Origin: Diphasiastrum complanatum
Taxonomy: Eukaryota > Streptophyta > Lycopodiopsida > Lycopodiales > Lycopodiaceae
Assembly (NCBI GenBank): GCA_029204225.1
Contig: CM055103.1
Location: 44,340,604-44,404,603 of the forward strand
Reading direction: 5' to 3'
Length of the DNA: 64,000 bases
How positions within the stretch are numbered: position 1 is the stretch's first letter; each line of letters opens with the position of its first letter. The translations under genes and the position numbers were made by a program. The notes beneath the pieces were generated by a model. That model was not told where the DNA came from and searched no databases. It saw nothing but the letters and a program-made list of their open reading frames with translations. Below are positions 11,072 through 22,450 of this stretch, piece after piece.

Positions 11072-11840
11072 ATGGACCCAGGTTTAAAATTATCCAAGGA
11101 GCAATGCCCTCAAACCAATGAGGAGAAGGCCAAAATGAAGAGATATCCATATCAATCAATTATCGGATCCTTGATGTATGCAATGATCTCCACCAGGCCC
11201 GATCTTGCATATGCCATCAGCTCCTTGACCCAATCCATGGCTAATCCTGGTATGATTCACTTTGAAATCTCTTTTCATAGTAATCAGATATGTACAAGCT
11301 ACTATTGACATATGTATTTGTTATGGTGATGTCAATTCATCTGATATCCATACACTTCATGAATATACATATGCAAATTGGGTAGTTGATATCGACACCA
11401 AAAGATCGACTTATGGACTTGTCTTCATGTTCAATAATGGTCCAATATCATGGAACAGTAAAAAACAAACCTCCATTGCAATGTCATCTACATAATCAAA
11501 ATACATTGCAGTCTCTCAAGCTACTAAAGAGACAATTTGGTTGAGGAATTTATGGAATGATATTGGTCTCAGACAATTTGCTCCAACAATTATTCAGTGC
11601 GACAATCAAAGTGTTATTGTATTATCGATCAATTCTAGATTTCATTCTAGGAGCAAGCACATCGAGATTAAGTACCACTACATCAGGAGCAAAATACTCG
11701 ACAAGGAGGTAAGTCTAAAATTTTGCAAAACCCAGTACATGGCAGCTGATATATCTTCAAAAGGATTAAATCAGAAAGCACACAAGAATTTTTGTGCTAT
11801 CTTGAGTTTAAAAATCAAGGCGTTCAAGGATCTAGATTAA
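11072..11840 (+). pseudogene. copia A': RT C-terminus and RNase H
   Basis: Contains YPYQSIIGSLMYAMISTRPD, then after a frameshift GLVFMFNNGPISWNSKKQTS, a stop, and FHSRSKHIEIKYHYIRSK to the family-typical SKGLNQKAHKNFCAIL end. It stops just before the polypurine tract (AAGAGGGG) of the 3' LTR. Confidence 0.83.
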
Positions 11841-11846
11841 GAGGGG

Positions 11847-12777
11847 TGTTGGAGTTCTATCATCTCCATCCCTATCTCTCTGCTAATCTAGATCCATTCA
11901 CTAGTTGTTGTAAATAGTTGTACAATCACATACTCTGTAGAAATACAGTCATTTTTTGACAGTCTGCAGAAATACAAAAAAATCAATGACAATATTTCCC
12001 CGATTGTTCGGAAACCTTCAACTATTGCTTCATCCTTGATTATTTGGCCATCCTCAAACAATTGTCCGCAATCCGAATATCGGTAGAACAACAAGTACAT
12101 TGAATCACGACTAGACATAATTTCTAACAGAATCAGATACTGTCCAAGGGCGACCACCAACAACACATAGTGCCTTAATCCTAATTATAAAGAATAGATT
12201 AAACATACTTTTAACTAGTTAGCCATGTGTATATATCTAGCAACTTATTAGTTGCTCAGTTGGAAAGACAAGAAAAGATTGTTTAGCTCAATAATCTGTC
12301 TATTTGATCAATTGTTTTGTTCTTTCTCTCTGTTATTACAAAGTATTATTTAAGGAAGAATGTGACTTTGACTGCATTCAGACTGTATCTATTTGCGACT
12401 GAATAATTAACGTTTCAGTAATCTAGGTCGTGTATATTGTGATTGAATGCTCATATTATTCATGCTCAAATTCCTTCTTTCTTGCAAATAAACCTATTTT
12501 TAGATTAAATCGTCTTGTATGACTGATAGTCTGAGTCGATTGCGATGCTCTAATCTCCGCACCTAATACGCTTCCGCAAAGCTAAATCTAAAGCTAATAT
12601 AATTCGGGCATGGCTATGGAATCGATTGTATCGACCTAGTGACTTCGAAGATGTGAGCAAGTAGGACATATTTTGAGCTATTGAAGTCGGTCTGAATACG
12701 ATAGACATAGTTGCATGCATCGAAGATTCCTCGCTCGCTTCTCTATGTCATGATGCGCAAACCTTACAATCCCAACA
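11847..12777 (+). repeat. 3' LTR of copia A'
   Basis: Starts TGTTGGAGTTC immediately after a purine run and ends ATCCCAACA. It is the reverse-strand relative of the LTR at 4496-5529. The next element (G) begins about ten bases further on. Confidence 0.82.
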
Positions 12778-12787
12778 ATTGGGTAGA

Positions 12788-13037
12788 GTGTCCAATTATG
12801 GCATTTGAAAATCAAAATAAAGAGCATTTTGATGGAAAATGAGTTGTGGGACATCATCGCTGGAGTGGAGCATCACCCAAACACAACTCCAGCCAATATT
12901 CTCGCATATGACAAAATGACGCAAAAGGCCTAATCATTGATAAATTTGGCCATGAAGGAACACATCATTTCCCACATTAGTGAAGCTGTGAGAAACAAAG
13001 GCGCTTGGGAGGCACTTCGAACATTGTTTCAAACAAT
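12788..13037 (+). pseudogene. copia G: gag N-terminal fragment
   Basis: Reads IKSILMENELWDIIAGVEHHP, YDKMTQKA, a stop, then LAMKEHIISHISEAVRNKGAWEAL. This matches the copia gag pattern (W-x2-I, then a helix ending in AWEALxxLF). It breaks off at TMK, where unrelated sequence starts. Confidence 0.7.
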
Positions 13038-13590
13038 GAAGCCATTATGGTCACAGTGTTGTACTAGTGGTGCATGGGCCTTGGAGGGTATAAGTATACC
13101 TATTGGGCTCTCACTAGTGTATGCTTGATAGCATGACCGGTGGCAGGATGCTATTGGTGTGATGCCATACTCCTCTTTGTGATTGATCCATAGCTTAGGG
13201 GCTAGATCCGTTCGATCTAGGTTTGGTTGGGTTGGTTTCTCCACCATCAGGTTCCCTTATGTTGCTAGTGATTGGCATGCTTAGAATAGGATCCTTGATT
13301 GAGGACTTCATATACATAGTATAGTGTCGTCGTTGAAGAGAGCTTCAGAAGAAGAGAAGTCTTGTGAGAGTTCGGGGTCTACGACGGGTTGAAGGCGGAA
13401 AGAAAAGCACTGGGGCACAGTTTCTAGCATACGAGGCTTGCCAAGCTTGATTTGCGAATCGTTTGTGCTTTGAGTCAAAGACACATTGACTATCGCGAAT
13501 TGTTCTCGTTCGACCTTCGTGTCTTGTTCGTGCTGCGACAAAATTGCAGGAGTTTACCATTTCTGATAGGTATGTATTCCAATTTTGTGG
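13038..13590. other. non-coding insert between gag and RNase H of copia G
   Basis: About 550 bp with no recognisable coding content and a different base composition (more GC, GTTCG-rich near 13500). It may be an inserted solo LTR or a deletion-junction filler. No terminal repeats were identified. Confidence 0.35.
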
Positions 13591-13964
13591 CAGTTACTTT
13601 TCCTGGCCTAGTAAGAAGCAAAGTACAGTTGCTCTATCCACAACAAAAGCAGAGTATAAGACAATGTGTAGTGCAACACAGAAATCTATATGGCTGAGGA
13701 AAATCTTGAATGAATGGCATGAAACAGGAAAATTTCACGACTATACATAGCGACAGTCAGCTAGCAAAGAATCCAGTGTTCCATGCGAGAACCAAACACA
13801 TTGAGATTCAGTATCACTTTATAAATGAGAGGCTACTGAGTCATGAAATTCATGTTGTTCATTGTAGTACAGACGAACAACTAGCTGACATTTTCACTAA
13901 GCCACTTATTAGAAAAAAGTTTGATAAGTTTAGATCAAAGCTTTCAATACTTAAAGTTTGTTGA
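13591..13964 (+). pseudogene. copia G: RNase H C-terminal part
   Basis: SWPSKKQSTVALSTTKAEY, SIWLRKILNEW and, after a frameshift, FHARTKHIEIQYHFI and QLADIFTKPL are the conserved C-terminal copia RNase H blocks. The copia D/E residues KAEY and the D of DSQLAKN are present. One frameshift near 13745 separates the two halves. Confidence 0.85.
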
Positions 13965-14009
13965 CTTTAAAGCTATGTATATGACTGTATAAAAAGTAGA
14001 CTCTACTTT

Positions 14010-14335
14010 AAGAGAGAGAGAGAGAGTTAGAATTGAAGTAAAACTATTGTGTTACTGTACTGAGGGTCCTATCAGTAGATAAGGATCAGTTGGCCTCGCC
14101 ACGAGGCGAGTCGATGGGACACGCATCCCATCAATGGCAACCTGGGTCATGCATGAGTTGCCTTAGTGAAAAACTATATGTATAGTGTAATTTCATTACG
14201 AAAAATACAGTTGCTACGTAAGCTTGGTGTGGAGAGTGCTTTCTGTCTGTGTTACTGTGTAGCATGATCCGTGTTCTTGTTCGAAGCAAATTCTAAGTGA
14301 TATACCCCGTCTGTCAGTCAGTACATCAACGACCT
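14010..14335 (+). repeat. probable 3' LTR of copia G
   Basis: Follows the RNase H end after a short GA run. It contains two adjacent perfect hairpins (14095-14110 and 14113-14132). No second copy is present to fix the borders. Confidence 0.35.
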
Positions 14336-14989
14336 GATCTCGATCCTACTGATAATGGATGCTCAACTTCAATATGGATCTATCAGAATCCGAATGCCTA
14401 CACTCTACACTTTGTTTCAGATAATTCTCTGGTGCTTACAGATTGTAGATTATTACTATTCTAAACTAAATAAGAACAAGGAATGAGATTGAAACTAATT
14501 CTACTGAAATCAACATTCTATAAAGAATTGGATTCCACCTCTTACAAAAGAGCGAACCTCATTTTATAAAGATTTGGGTTCCACCTCTTACATGATAATA
14601 GGAGGCCTCTTTATTGAAAAACATAACTTAAGTTGAGAAAGTCTAAATCACTAGTTCCCACATGGTTTTCCATCTTTTGAGAATTACCATGGGGTTTTCA
14701 AATTGTACATTTTAGTCTAGCACTAATAATTCTCATGCTCTTAGATTCGCCTCTCAAGTTCATCTCTGCTAGAAGCCCTTTTGAGTGGAGAGGCTCTACA
14801 TCAACACCTCGGGGCATGGCATCAGCTAACATTATCCTCCCCTATAGTGTTGCAAGTCCCACTGCATTGCTGCAGCTTTGACGTGTAGTTCTTGGAAAGG
14901 CATGGATCCACGCTTGCCTACATAAAACCAAGAACTTATTGGCTTCATTATTGTGTGTCTCGGCAAAACTTCAAAATCGCGGCAGCTTA
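14336..14989. other. no gene seen
   Basis: AT-rich sequence without a supportable ORF. A phrase close to GGRTTCCACCTCTTACA occurs twice (about 14528 and 14567), a small local duplication. Confidence 0.5.
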
Positions 14990-16265
14990 TTAGGATAGCC
15001 TTGCATAACTGAGAGTCTCTTGCTTGTCCTTTTTAGCTTTTCTTCTATCAAGAGATTTCTCGTAATTGACCTTCCTTTTGATGGCTTCAAATGTGATGAA
15101 TCTTCTCTTTGCGCCTAACAGAATAGGACCCAAGTACGGTCTTATTCCAAGTACGAACTTATTTTCATACCACTTCTCGATCATGTGCACATACTGACTG
15201 AAAGTAAATACGGCTTGGAAATAAAGCCTTGCCATCATTAGATGCACGTCTTCTGTTTGCAAGGGTTGATTAACGTCCAACCTTATGGGTGATAGCCCTT
15301 TATCCTAGTAGCACTCTATCGGTGCGAGAAAGGCTATAGATAAGCAATAGTTTGCACTTTCTTGGACTAGATATCCGCATTTCCCCTATAAGCATATCCA
15401 AAGTTTAGTAGCACATTTTGATACTTTACAAAAGTTGAGCTTGAGTCAATTCCTGGAATTATAGGCCAACTGACTTGTCGCTCGGTTGATCTCGTTTTCT
15501 CCCAAGGGTCTCTTCTCTATATTGGCACATAATAAGGGTCAATCCTTTCCCAGCTTGGTGCTCTCAGGTATTCTTGAAGCTGCTCACCGCTATTTAGTAG
15601 AATCACAATCGTCCAAAAGGGTTGTGTCCATAAGGCATTCTTGGAGGAGATGGAGAAAGTTCCATTGAAAGTTGCATCATCTCATCAAGTGGATCTTAAT
15701 CACAAGAATTAAAGTCGGGTGGTGATGGAGGTGAGAATGGTTTACGAGTAGAGGGTGGTAGGTTAGTTATGAGGTTATACTGAGCTGTTGGCAAAATGAA
15801 TTGTTTTAAAAAATGGTCATTAGATCTTAGAGAAGATGTGGTGAGTATGGTGCTAGAAGTGGATGTGGAAGTGGTTGAATAATTAAATGGAATAAATGAA
15901 GGCTGGTAAGATGAAAATAATTCAGAAAAATAAGAAGATGAATGGAGCAACTGAGTATATGTGAAGGAGTCCATGGCAGGTTTGTGGAGAGAGCCAACGG
16001 TGGAACCTTGATATGGCATGCCAAGACCAGCACCTCATTGGTTGATGGATCGACTCTGCTCAGGTGCTCCGACATCATCGTTGTGGTCGTCCTTCTTTTG
16101 CACTAATACGTCTGCGTCGAGTTTACAGGACGTATTCCAAAGGGGGTCCATTTGTTGTTTTGACTGGAGAAGTTCCTCTTGAATCTTGTCGACACTTTCC
16201 TTGATGTCAAAATATTGGAAAAATCTATCTAATGTTGTGAGTAGGGGTCCTAAAAATGCCAAAGA
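14990..16265 (-). pseudogene. unidentified locus, 3' portion
   Basis: Minus-strand coding-like sequence. From high to low coordinate it reads: a charged coiled-coil-like segment (FQYFDIKESVDKIQEELLQ), a Ser/Thr-rich low-complexity segment (STTSTSTSSTILTTSSLRSN), and after stops and frame changes a segment with PIRLDVNQPLQTEDVHLMM and ARLYFQAVFTFSQY, ending in a basic tail (NYEKSLDRRKAKKDKQ). It abuts the terminus of copia C at 16266. I infer that it continues the coding sequence at 26719-27019 and 31599-33483 that the nested copia elements interrupted. Function unknown; at least three stops or shifts make it non-functional now. Confidence 0.5.
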
Positions 16266-16799
16266 TGAATTAAGCTCTTTTGGCTTAATTCAAGGTAGGT
16301 AGGTAGAAGTCGAAACTCGAGCTACCATAGGAATTGTCATTTGTACTTTACATGCCACATTTAATACATGAAAAGACTAGGTGGCACAATTAGACATAGT
16401 GAGGTGGCTTGAATAAGACTAGATAGCTTGAGAGGTGGATTCACAACTCCAATTCAACTCAACGAAGGAAAGGAGTCCATGAATCTATATATATGTGATG
16501 TACTCTCATTGAGAAAATAATGAAATTTGTGTGTAATACAAATTTGGAGACAAGCTCTTTCTGGCCTCTCTCTCTCTACACGAGTTTTGTACTTTCTATT
16601 TTCTCTCTCTAGTCGAGTTGAGGCATTTATTATGCTTAGTCTTATGTTTTGTTGACAGATCTTGCTTGTAACACAATAATATTTCTTGTATGATCAGCTT
16701 TCCTATTGACAACCAATGCTAGTCTGATCTTTATGGTATTATTGGGCTTAGGAGATCAAAAGTACATGTGTAGGGCATCCCACACGTGTGAATTCAACA
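16266..16799 (+). repeat. 5' LTR of copia C
   Basis: The right end (AATTCAACA) directly abuts the primer-binding site. The same sequence recurs as the 3' LTR split around element B. The left border is chosen at a TGAATTAAGC that forms a perfect 10-bp stem with GCTTAATTCA at 16283-16292. It carries a CACACGTGTG palindrome close to the right end and CT-rich leader sequence around 16565-16610. Confidence 0.78.
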
Positions 16800-16812
16800 T
16801 GGTATTAGAGCC
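16800..16812 (+). other. copia C primer-binding site
   Basis: TGGTATTAGAGCC, one base different from the usual TGGTATCAGAGCC, immediately after the LTR. Confidence 0.85.
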
Positions 16813-17266
16813 TGCCTAAGATTTACAAGCAAATCTAATAAAAAAGTTTGCAGATTTGATCAGATTTCAAGCTAGAAATTGTCTAGATTCTACTTTCTAG
16901 CTAGTTTGCAGTTTTTTGGTGATTTAGAGCTTCAAACCACTTTGAATGGTCCAGATCAAGTACTGTACGGAATTTCAGGTGCTGGCACGTGTAAAATCCG
17001 CCCATTTTCAGTTTGGCGGTTCGAGTCAATTTGACATTTTTGGAGTATTTCACACGTGTGAAATTCAGAGAACCATAACTTTTGCCATACTTCATCTTTT
17101 TTGATGATTCAAATCTTGTTTTAGAGAGATTGTCAAGTAGTGAGATCTATCTCATAGTTGTTTGCTTTGTCTTACATAGTATTTGGTTTTTTGCCCTTAA
17201 TTGGTTCCTATAGTGAGAAGATAAGCAATTTTTTTCATCCATCTTTTTTGATTTCCATCGTTCTTT
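16813..17266 (+). other. copia C untranslated leader
   Basis: Non-coding stretch between primer site and gag ATG. A TCACACGTGTGAAATTC palindrome near 17049 echoes the one at the LTR end. No ORF of note. Confidence 0.6.
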
Positions 17267-18502
17267 ATGACTTCAATGGATGTCTTTCTATTAGAAGCAA
17301 GTGAAATATTGTCAACCTCCAATTACTCAATTTGGAAGGCTAGAATGGAATTTGTCTTAATACTACAAGATGTGATGGATATTGTACTTGGCATTGAATA
17401 AGAACCACAAATTCCTCAAGAAATTCCAAAGTACAAAAAGAGAGCTAAGATGGCTCTGCATTATATTAAGATGAATGTCTCAAATGACATCTTAAGTGAT
17501 ATTGGTGCTTGTACTAATGCCAAAGATGCTTGGGATACTCTCAAGTCCATCTATGAGGCAAAGAATACTTTTAGACTTCTAACACTAAGAAACCAAATTT
17601 TTCAAAATGTACAGAGAAGTGATGAATGTGTTTCAGCTTATGTAATGAGAGTTAAAGACCTCCATAGAGAATTGTCATGCATAGGAGACTCCATCAACCA
17701 AAATGAACTTGTTCAAGTCATACTTAATGGGTTAAACGAGGAATATGACAACCTTGTTTAGAGTTATGCCATTAAGGAGGAGCTACCAAGTTTGGAAGCA
17801 CTCCAAAGTGTGCTCATTTATGAAGAATCAAGACAAGAGTATAAACTCTTGAAAATGGAGAAACTGTCCCTCAACATTGATGGTAAAGCTCTCTTTACCA
17901 AAGACAAGCACAAGACAAGAAGTAAGAATCAACACCAACCCTCTTCAAGCAAGAACAATCTTATTTTCAAGGAGAAAGAAAAAGAGGATGAGTCATCTCA
18001 AGCTTCCACATCCAAGAAGAAGAAGAAAAACATCCAGTGTTTCTTTTGTGGCAAGAAGGGGCATTATGCCACCAATTGCTTAAAGAAGAAGAGTCAATTC
18101 AAGCAAGCCAACATTTCTAATGAAGAGAAGGAAGATGCTCATGCAAGTGATGGAGAGGGATCTCTTATGGTTTCGAGTTTTTCTTCAACACCTTTCAAGA
18201 AGGATGGTTCGTGGTATATCAACAGTGGAGCTTCTTCACATATGTGTAGCTCCAAGCATTCTTTTTCATCTATGTCACCTTATGAAGGAGCCAAGAAGTC
18301 CATCTACACAACAAATGATCATGAGTGTGCTATTGAAGGCATAGGGACCATTCCCTTAAGGCTTTCTTCATCAAAAGTTCTTTCTCTATCTAAAGTACTT
18401 TTTGTTCCTAAGTTAACAAAAAATCTTATTAGTGCTGGGCAACTGTTTGATAGTGGACTAGATGTGAATTTCAATGTTGATATGTACAATCAAGAAGCAT
18501 GA
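17267..18502 (+). pseudogene. copia C: gag and protease
   Basis: Gag starts at the ATG at 17267 (MTSMDVFLLEASEILS) and shows NYSIWKARMEFVL, AKDAWDTLKSIYE and the long gag helices. In-frame stops occur after VLGIE and after YDNLV. The zinc knuckle CFFCGKKGHYATNC is intact (C-x2-C-x4-H-x4-C). The protease active site reads INSGASSHM where the family has DSGASSHM, so the catalytic Asp is now Asn. A frameshift near 18490 moves into the integrase frame. Gag packages the RNA and the protease matures the polyprotein; both are dead here. Confidence 0.88.
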
Positions 18503-19780
18503 TGACATCCTTGCATTTGGGTCTAGATATGGTGGAATCTACAAGCTTGATCCCAAAGAGTATGCTAACTCTTGTGATAGTGCTTTTGCTTCTCATATGT
18601 CTTTGGAGGAACTATGGCATAGAAGGTTGGGGCATCCTAACTATAATTCTATGGTGTCCATGGTCAAGAAAGCCAAAGCTATTGGCTTGCCTAATCTTAT
18701 CTCCAAGAATTTCAAGCCATGTGAGGCTTGTGCCATATCTAAGTCTCATAAAAAGCCTTTTTCAAAGTCATCTATCAAGACTACACACCCATTGGAGCTC
18801 ATACACTCGGATGTGCACTTCTCATCTTCAAAGAGCAAGGGTGGTGCTACTTGCTTTGTAACTTTCATTGATGATTTCACTAGATTTACTTGGGTATATC
18901 TTCTAGCTTCAAAGTCTATAGTGTTTGACTATTTCTTAAAGTTCAAAGCTCTAGTTGAAAAGCAATTTTCATACAAAATCAAGATTCTTAGAAGTGACGG
19001 AGGTGATGAGTACACTTCCAGTAAATCTCATGAATATTGTGAGCTTGAAGGCATTAAAAGAGAGTTTTCTTGTGCATATACACCATCTCAAAATGGGCTG
19101 GCTGAAAGAAAGAACAGAACATTGTGTAAATGTGCCAAAACCATTAGAATTGAGGCATCCTTGCCAAAAGACTTTTGGGGTGAGGCCATCAATTGTTCAA
19201 ACTATCTTTGCAATCGACTCCCTCATGTTGCACTTGAAGGAAAGTCACCATATGAAGCACTTTATTTGAGAAAACCTAAGGTTGATCACCTTAGAGTATT
19301 TGGATGCATATGCTTTTTCCATATTCCCTTGGAAACGAGAAAGAAGGATGATCCTTGTGCAAGCAAAGGAGTAATGGTTGGATATTCATCCAACAAGAAA
19401 GCCTATCGAATCTACATGCTCTCTACTTCTAAAGTAATTGATAGTAGAGATGTAGTTTTTCATGAAGAAGAAAAGTCCAATCTTGGAGGGGCCGAGATCA
19501 AGCAACCTCAAAATCTATCACCTTTTGTTATTGAAGACAATCAACATATGGAGGAGTTGAGATTTGAAGATGGAAGTCCTCGCATTTTCACTCCTAGAAG
19601 ATCCATGAGGGAGAGATCTGAGCCCAAGAGGCTCACTTATGATGACAAAGGAAAACAAGTGGATCTTGATTCCACTTATGCTTATTTTGTTTCTCATAAG
19701 GAGCCCAAAGATGTTCAAGAAGCCCTCAATACCAAGGAGTGGTATGAGGCCATGAAGATTGAATATGATGCCTTGACCTT
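18474..19780 (+). pseudogene. copia C: pre-integrase, integrase and linker
   Basis: A long open stretch with all integrase landmarks: ELWHRRLGHPN and CEACAISKSH (zinc domain), LIHSDVHF (Asp 1), LRSDGGDEY (Asp 2), and QNGLAERKNRTL (Glu). Then follows the C-terminal region (DHLRVFGCICFF, MVGYSSNKKAYRIY, SRDVVFHEEE). The linker before RT (EEPKD-type, [15 protein letters not shown]) is present, but a deletion then jumps into the middle of RT. The integrase itself is open, though it lacks a functional upstream protease. Confidence 0.88.
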
Positions 19781-19916
19781 TTTTGAATGGCTATCTTGAG
19801 GAGGAGATATACATGGAACAGCCTCAAGGATTTATCAAGGATAAATCTAAAGTGTGTTTGCTATTTAGAAGTCTTTATGGCTTGAAGCAAGCACCTAGAT
19901 CATGGTATTCAAGACA
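19781..19916 (+). pseudogene. copia C: residual RT block
   Basis: [18 protein letters not shown] and [15 protein letters not shown] are conserved copia RT blocks. The YVDD region and everything after it are gone; the sequence passes straight into the 3' LTR. Confidence 0.85.
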
Positions 19917-20047
19917 ATTAAGCTCTTTTGGCTTAGTAAAGACCCATCTTAGAATAAAATATTCAAGGTAGGTAGAAGTAGAAACTCGAGCTACCATAGG
20001 AATTGCCATTTGTACTTTACATGCCACATTTAATGCATGAAAAGACT
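19917..20047 (+). repeat. copia C 3' LTR, left part
   Basis: Begins with the same TTAAGCTCTTTTGGCTTA seen at the 5' LTR border, plus a short extra stretch, and continues GGTAGGTAGAAG.. to the B insertion site. The last five bases, AAGAC, are the target-site copy of element B. Confidence 0.8.
20043..20047. other. target-site duplication of copia B, left copy
   Basis: AAGAC, repeated at 26293-26297 directly after the B 3' LTR. Confidence 0.9.
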
Positions 20048-20835
20048 GTTAAAATTGAAAAACAATCCATATTGATTTTTTGGCTTGCTACAAATGTTGT
20101 ACCATGCAAGTATGTAGCTCATTAATGCAAAATGCCAAGTTTGGCCTACATAGAACTCGAGCTACATGGTTATGTATTATCTAGTTTGATAAATGCAACT
20201 TGCATATAGTTTGTAGACATAGAATTAGCATGATTATGCTTGTAGAAACTCGTGGCAACTCACATGCATTAATTGTAAGTGATCCATAGTGACATGCAAG
20301 GCATGCACAAAGTTTAATGGACACATGCATGATGATTTGGACATTTCTAGTTAGAACTAGTACACTTGTAAAAAGTTGGTAGAATTTCATGCATGACAAG
20401 TGAAAAATGTCAGACTCTAGATGTCACTTTAGATGTCATTTTGGAATGGATTGATATGGTTCTACCTCAAGCTACCTCAATTTCCATAAATATGTGTAGT
20501 TTTCCACACAATCAATGATGAAGAACCAAAGTTTTGTAGCTATCTCATGCCATTTTGGATCTAAACAAATATTGATTATCTCTCTAGCTCTCTCTCTCTC
20601 TAACTCGTGTTGAGGATAATGCTCATACATTGAAATCTTGTATTTTTATTCATTCTTTGATTCATTGCTATTATATTCTGTTGATTAGCATGCTAGATTG
20701 TGGATTGGCCATTCTTCTGAACTAGATTTGGTTGATCAATCTAAAATCAAGTTATAGTGCCAATCACAAAGCTTAATTAAGATCAGTCACTCTTGTGGAC
20801 ATTCCCCACAAATGTGAATTTTGGAAATTTTGTCA
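20048..20835 (+). repeat. 5' LTR of copia B
   Basis: TGTTAAAATTG to GAAATTTTGTCA, matching 25496-26292. It contains a CT-rich tract near the probable transcription start (about 20580-20605). Confidence 0.95.
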
Positions 20836-20848
20836 TGGTATCAGAGCC
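20836..20848 (+). other. copia B primer-binding site
   Basis: TGGTATCAGAGCC, complementary to initiator-Met tRNA, with no gap after the LTR. Confidence 0.95.
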
Positions 20849-21602
20849 ACATTAAACTTTGCATGCTAACAACTCTGATTGTACAAGAAACTGAGAGCTA
20901 AATCAAGCAAAAAATAGTTTTGCACTTTTTCTAACCCTTCTTTGAAATGTAATTGGATCAAATCGGACTTGAACTAAGTTTTTAGACCTGAATTGAGGTA
21001 GTACGAAATTCTGGAATTCCGCACGTGTGAAAATCAGAGTTTTTCAGTCCCTTTGTTCTCCTTACATATAAATCCAAAGATAGCAGTGTTATAGCTTGAT
21101 GGAAAGCATTTGATCTGTACTTTTCATAAAAATTAAAAAAAATCAATTTGATGTGTCTAGCAAGAGTTATAAGCTCTTAAAAAGGATAGGGATAGGTCCA
21201 AAATCTGAGTGACAGCATTTTGATTTGATTCAATTATACTTTGTTCTGAATCCATTGTTTTGAGCATCCAACACAAGAAACTATAGATCAAGACTGAGTT
21301 TGAAGTATTTGAACACCCTTTGAGCCTTCTGAGTGTCAATAGTGTTTTCTTTTGAAGCATTTCACACGTGCCAAAAGTAGAATTCAAACCAGCCAAAGTG
21401 TCTCAAACCACTTTTTGTGTCTGATCTAGAAAACTTGTCTTGTGGAATATTTGAGATTCATCTCAAATATAGTTGCAAGTGTTTCACATAGGAAGGTAGT
21501 TCAACCTTGAAAATACCTATAGTGAAGAGGGCAGTAGCTCTAAGTCTGATAGGAACAAGCTCAAACATATCTCAATCCAATAACTAAGAAGTCCTCATTA
21601 TA
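20849..21602 (+). other. copia B untranslated leader
   Basis: About 750 bp without a supportable ORF. GCACGTGTGAAAATC (about 21027) and TCACACGTGCC (about 21360) are further G-box-like palindromes. A minus-strand ORF here has no family resemblance and is taken as chance. Confidence 0.6.
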
Positions 21603-22450
21603 ATGGCATCTCAGGGAGGATATCTTCTAGAAGCCAGTAAAAGACTAACACTTCTAATTACTCAATTTGGAAGTTAAGAATGGAGTCTGTTTTGATTCTC
21701 CAGGATGTTATGGATATTGTGCTTGGTGTTGAGGAGGAGCCTCATCTTGCACTACAGCCAAAGAAGTTTGGGATGCACTAAAGACAATCTATGAAGCAAA
21801 GAATACTTCTAGAATACTCACTCTTAGGAACCAAATTTTTCAAAGTTTCCAAATAAGTGAAGAGAGTGCATCTAACTATGTTCTGAGAGTTAAAGATTTA
21901 CATAGAGAGCTTTCTTGTGTTGGTGTTACCATTAACCAAGTTGAGCTAGTTCAAGTCGTACTAAATGGCTTAAGAGATGACTATGATAATCTTGTTCAGT
22001 CTTTTACTATTAATGAGGAGTTACCTAATCTAGAAACTCTCCAAGGAATTCTTATTTCTAAAGAATCTAGACAAAGCTATAAACTCTCCAGGATGAACAA
22101 ACTTGAACATGGTGGAAGTGACAAATCCCTCTTTGTCAAAGGCAAACAGAAAGGAAGGAGTAAGAACCAACTCTTTGAAGCATACAACAAAGACAAAGCC
22201 AAAGATCGAGATCAAGATGGTGAAGAGGATGAAACATCTCATCCCTCTAACTCAAAAACCAAGAAGAAGAAAGTGAAGTGCTTCTTCTATGGCAAAGAGG
22301 GGGCACTATGCCTCTAATTGCTTAAGAAGAAAAACCAACTCAAGCAAGCTAATCTCTCCAAAGATATTGAAGAAGATTCTGTTGCAAGTGATGGAGAAGG
22401 ATCACTTATGGTGTCCAGTTTTTCTTCATCACCTTTTAAGAAAGATAGAG
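21603..22450 (+). pseudogene. copia B: gag
   Basis: Starts MASQGGYLLEASKRL at the ATG at 21603. It is frame-shifted to NYSIWKLRMESVLILQDVMD, then loses part of gag before AKEVWDALKTIYEAKNTSR. The zinc knuckle is damaged twice: CFFYGKEG has Tyr for the second Cys, and an inserted G shifts the frame before the His. The normal copy in C reads CFFCGKKGHYATNC. Confidence 0.88.

Larger units (their letters stand above)
9444..12777 (+). mobile_element. copia element A', 5'-truncated, inverted copy
   Basis: A plus-strand member of the same family as copia A. It starts in the integrase (KRPFKPNQ) and runs through RT and RNase H to a 931-bp 3' LTR. With element A it forms an imperfect inverted repeat of about 3.3-3.5 kb arms separated by about 1.4 kb. 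All coding parts are broken. Confidence 0.85.
12788..14335 (+). mobile_element. copia element G, internally deleted
   Basis: A gag N-terminal piece, a non-coding insert, an RNase H C-terminal piece and an LTR-like tail lie in that order. Integrase and RT are missing. The boundaries are estimates: neither a 5' LTR nor a target duplication is visible. Confidence 0.65.

Noticed and set aside
17015-17035. GGTTCGAGTC resembling a tRNA T-loop
   Set aside because: No cloverleaf can be drawn around it; it lies in the copia C leader.
17877-19269. Additional plus-strand ORFs in copia C (17877, 18120, 18499, 18955)
   Set aside because: Out-of-frame shadows of the gag-protease-integrase coding sequence.
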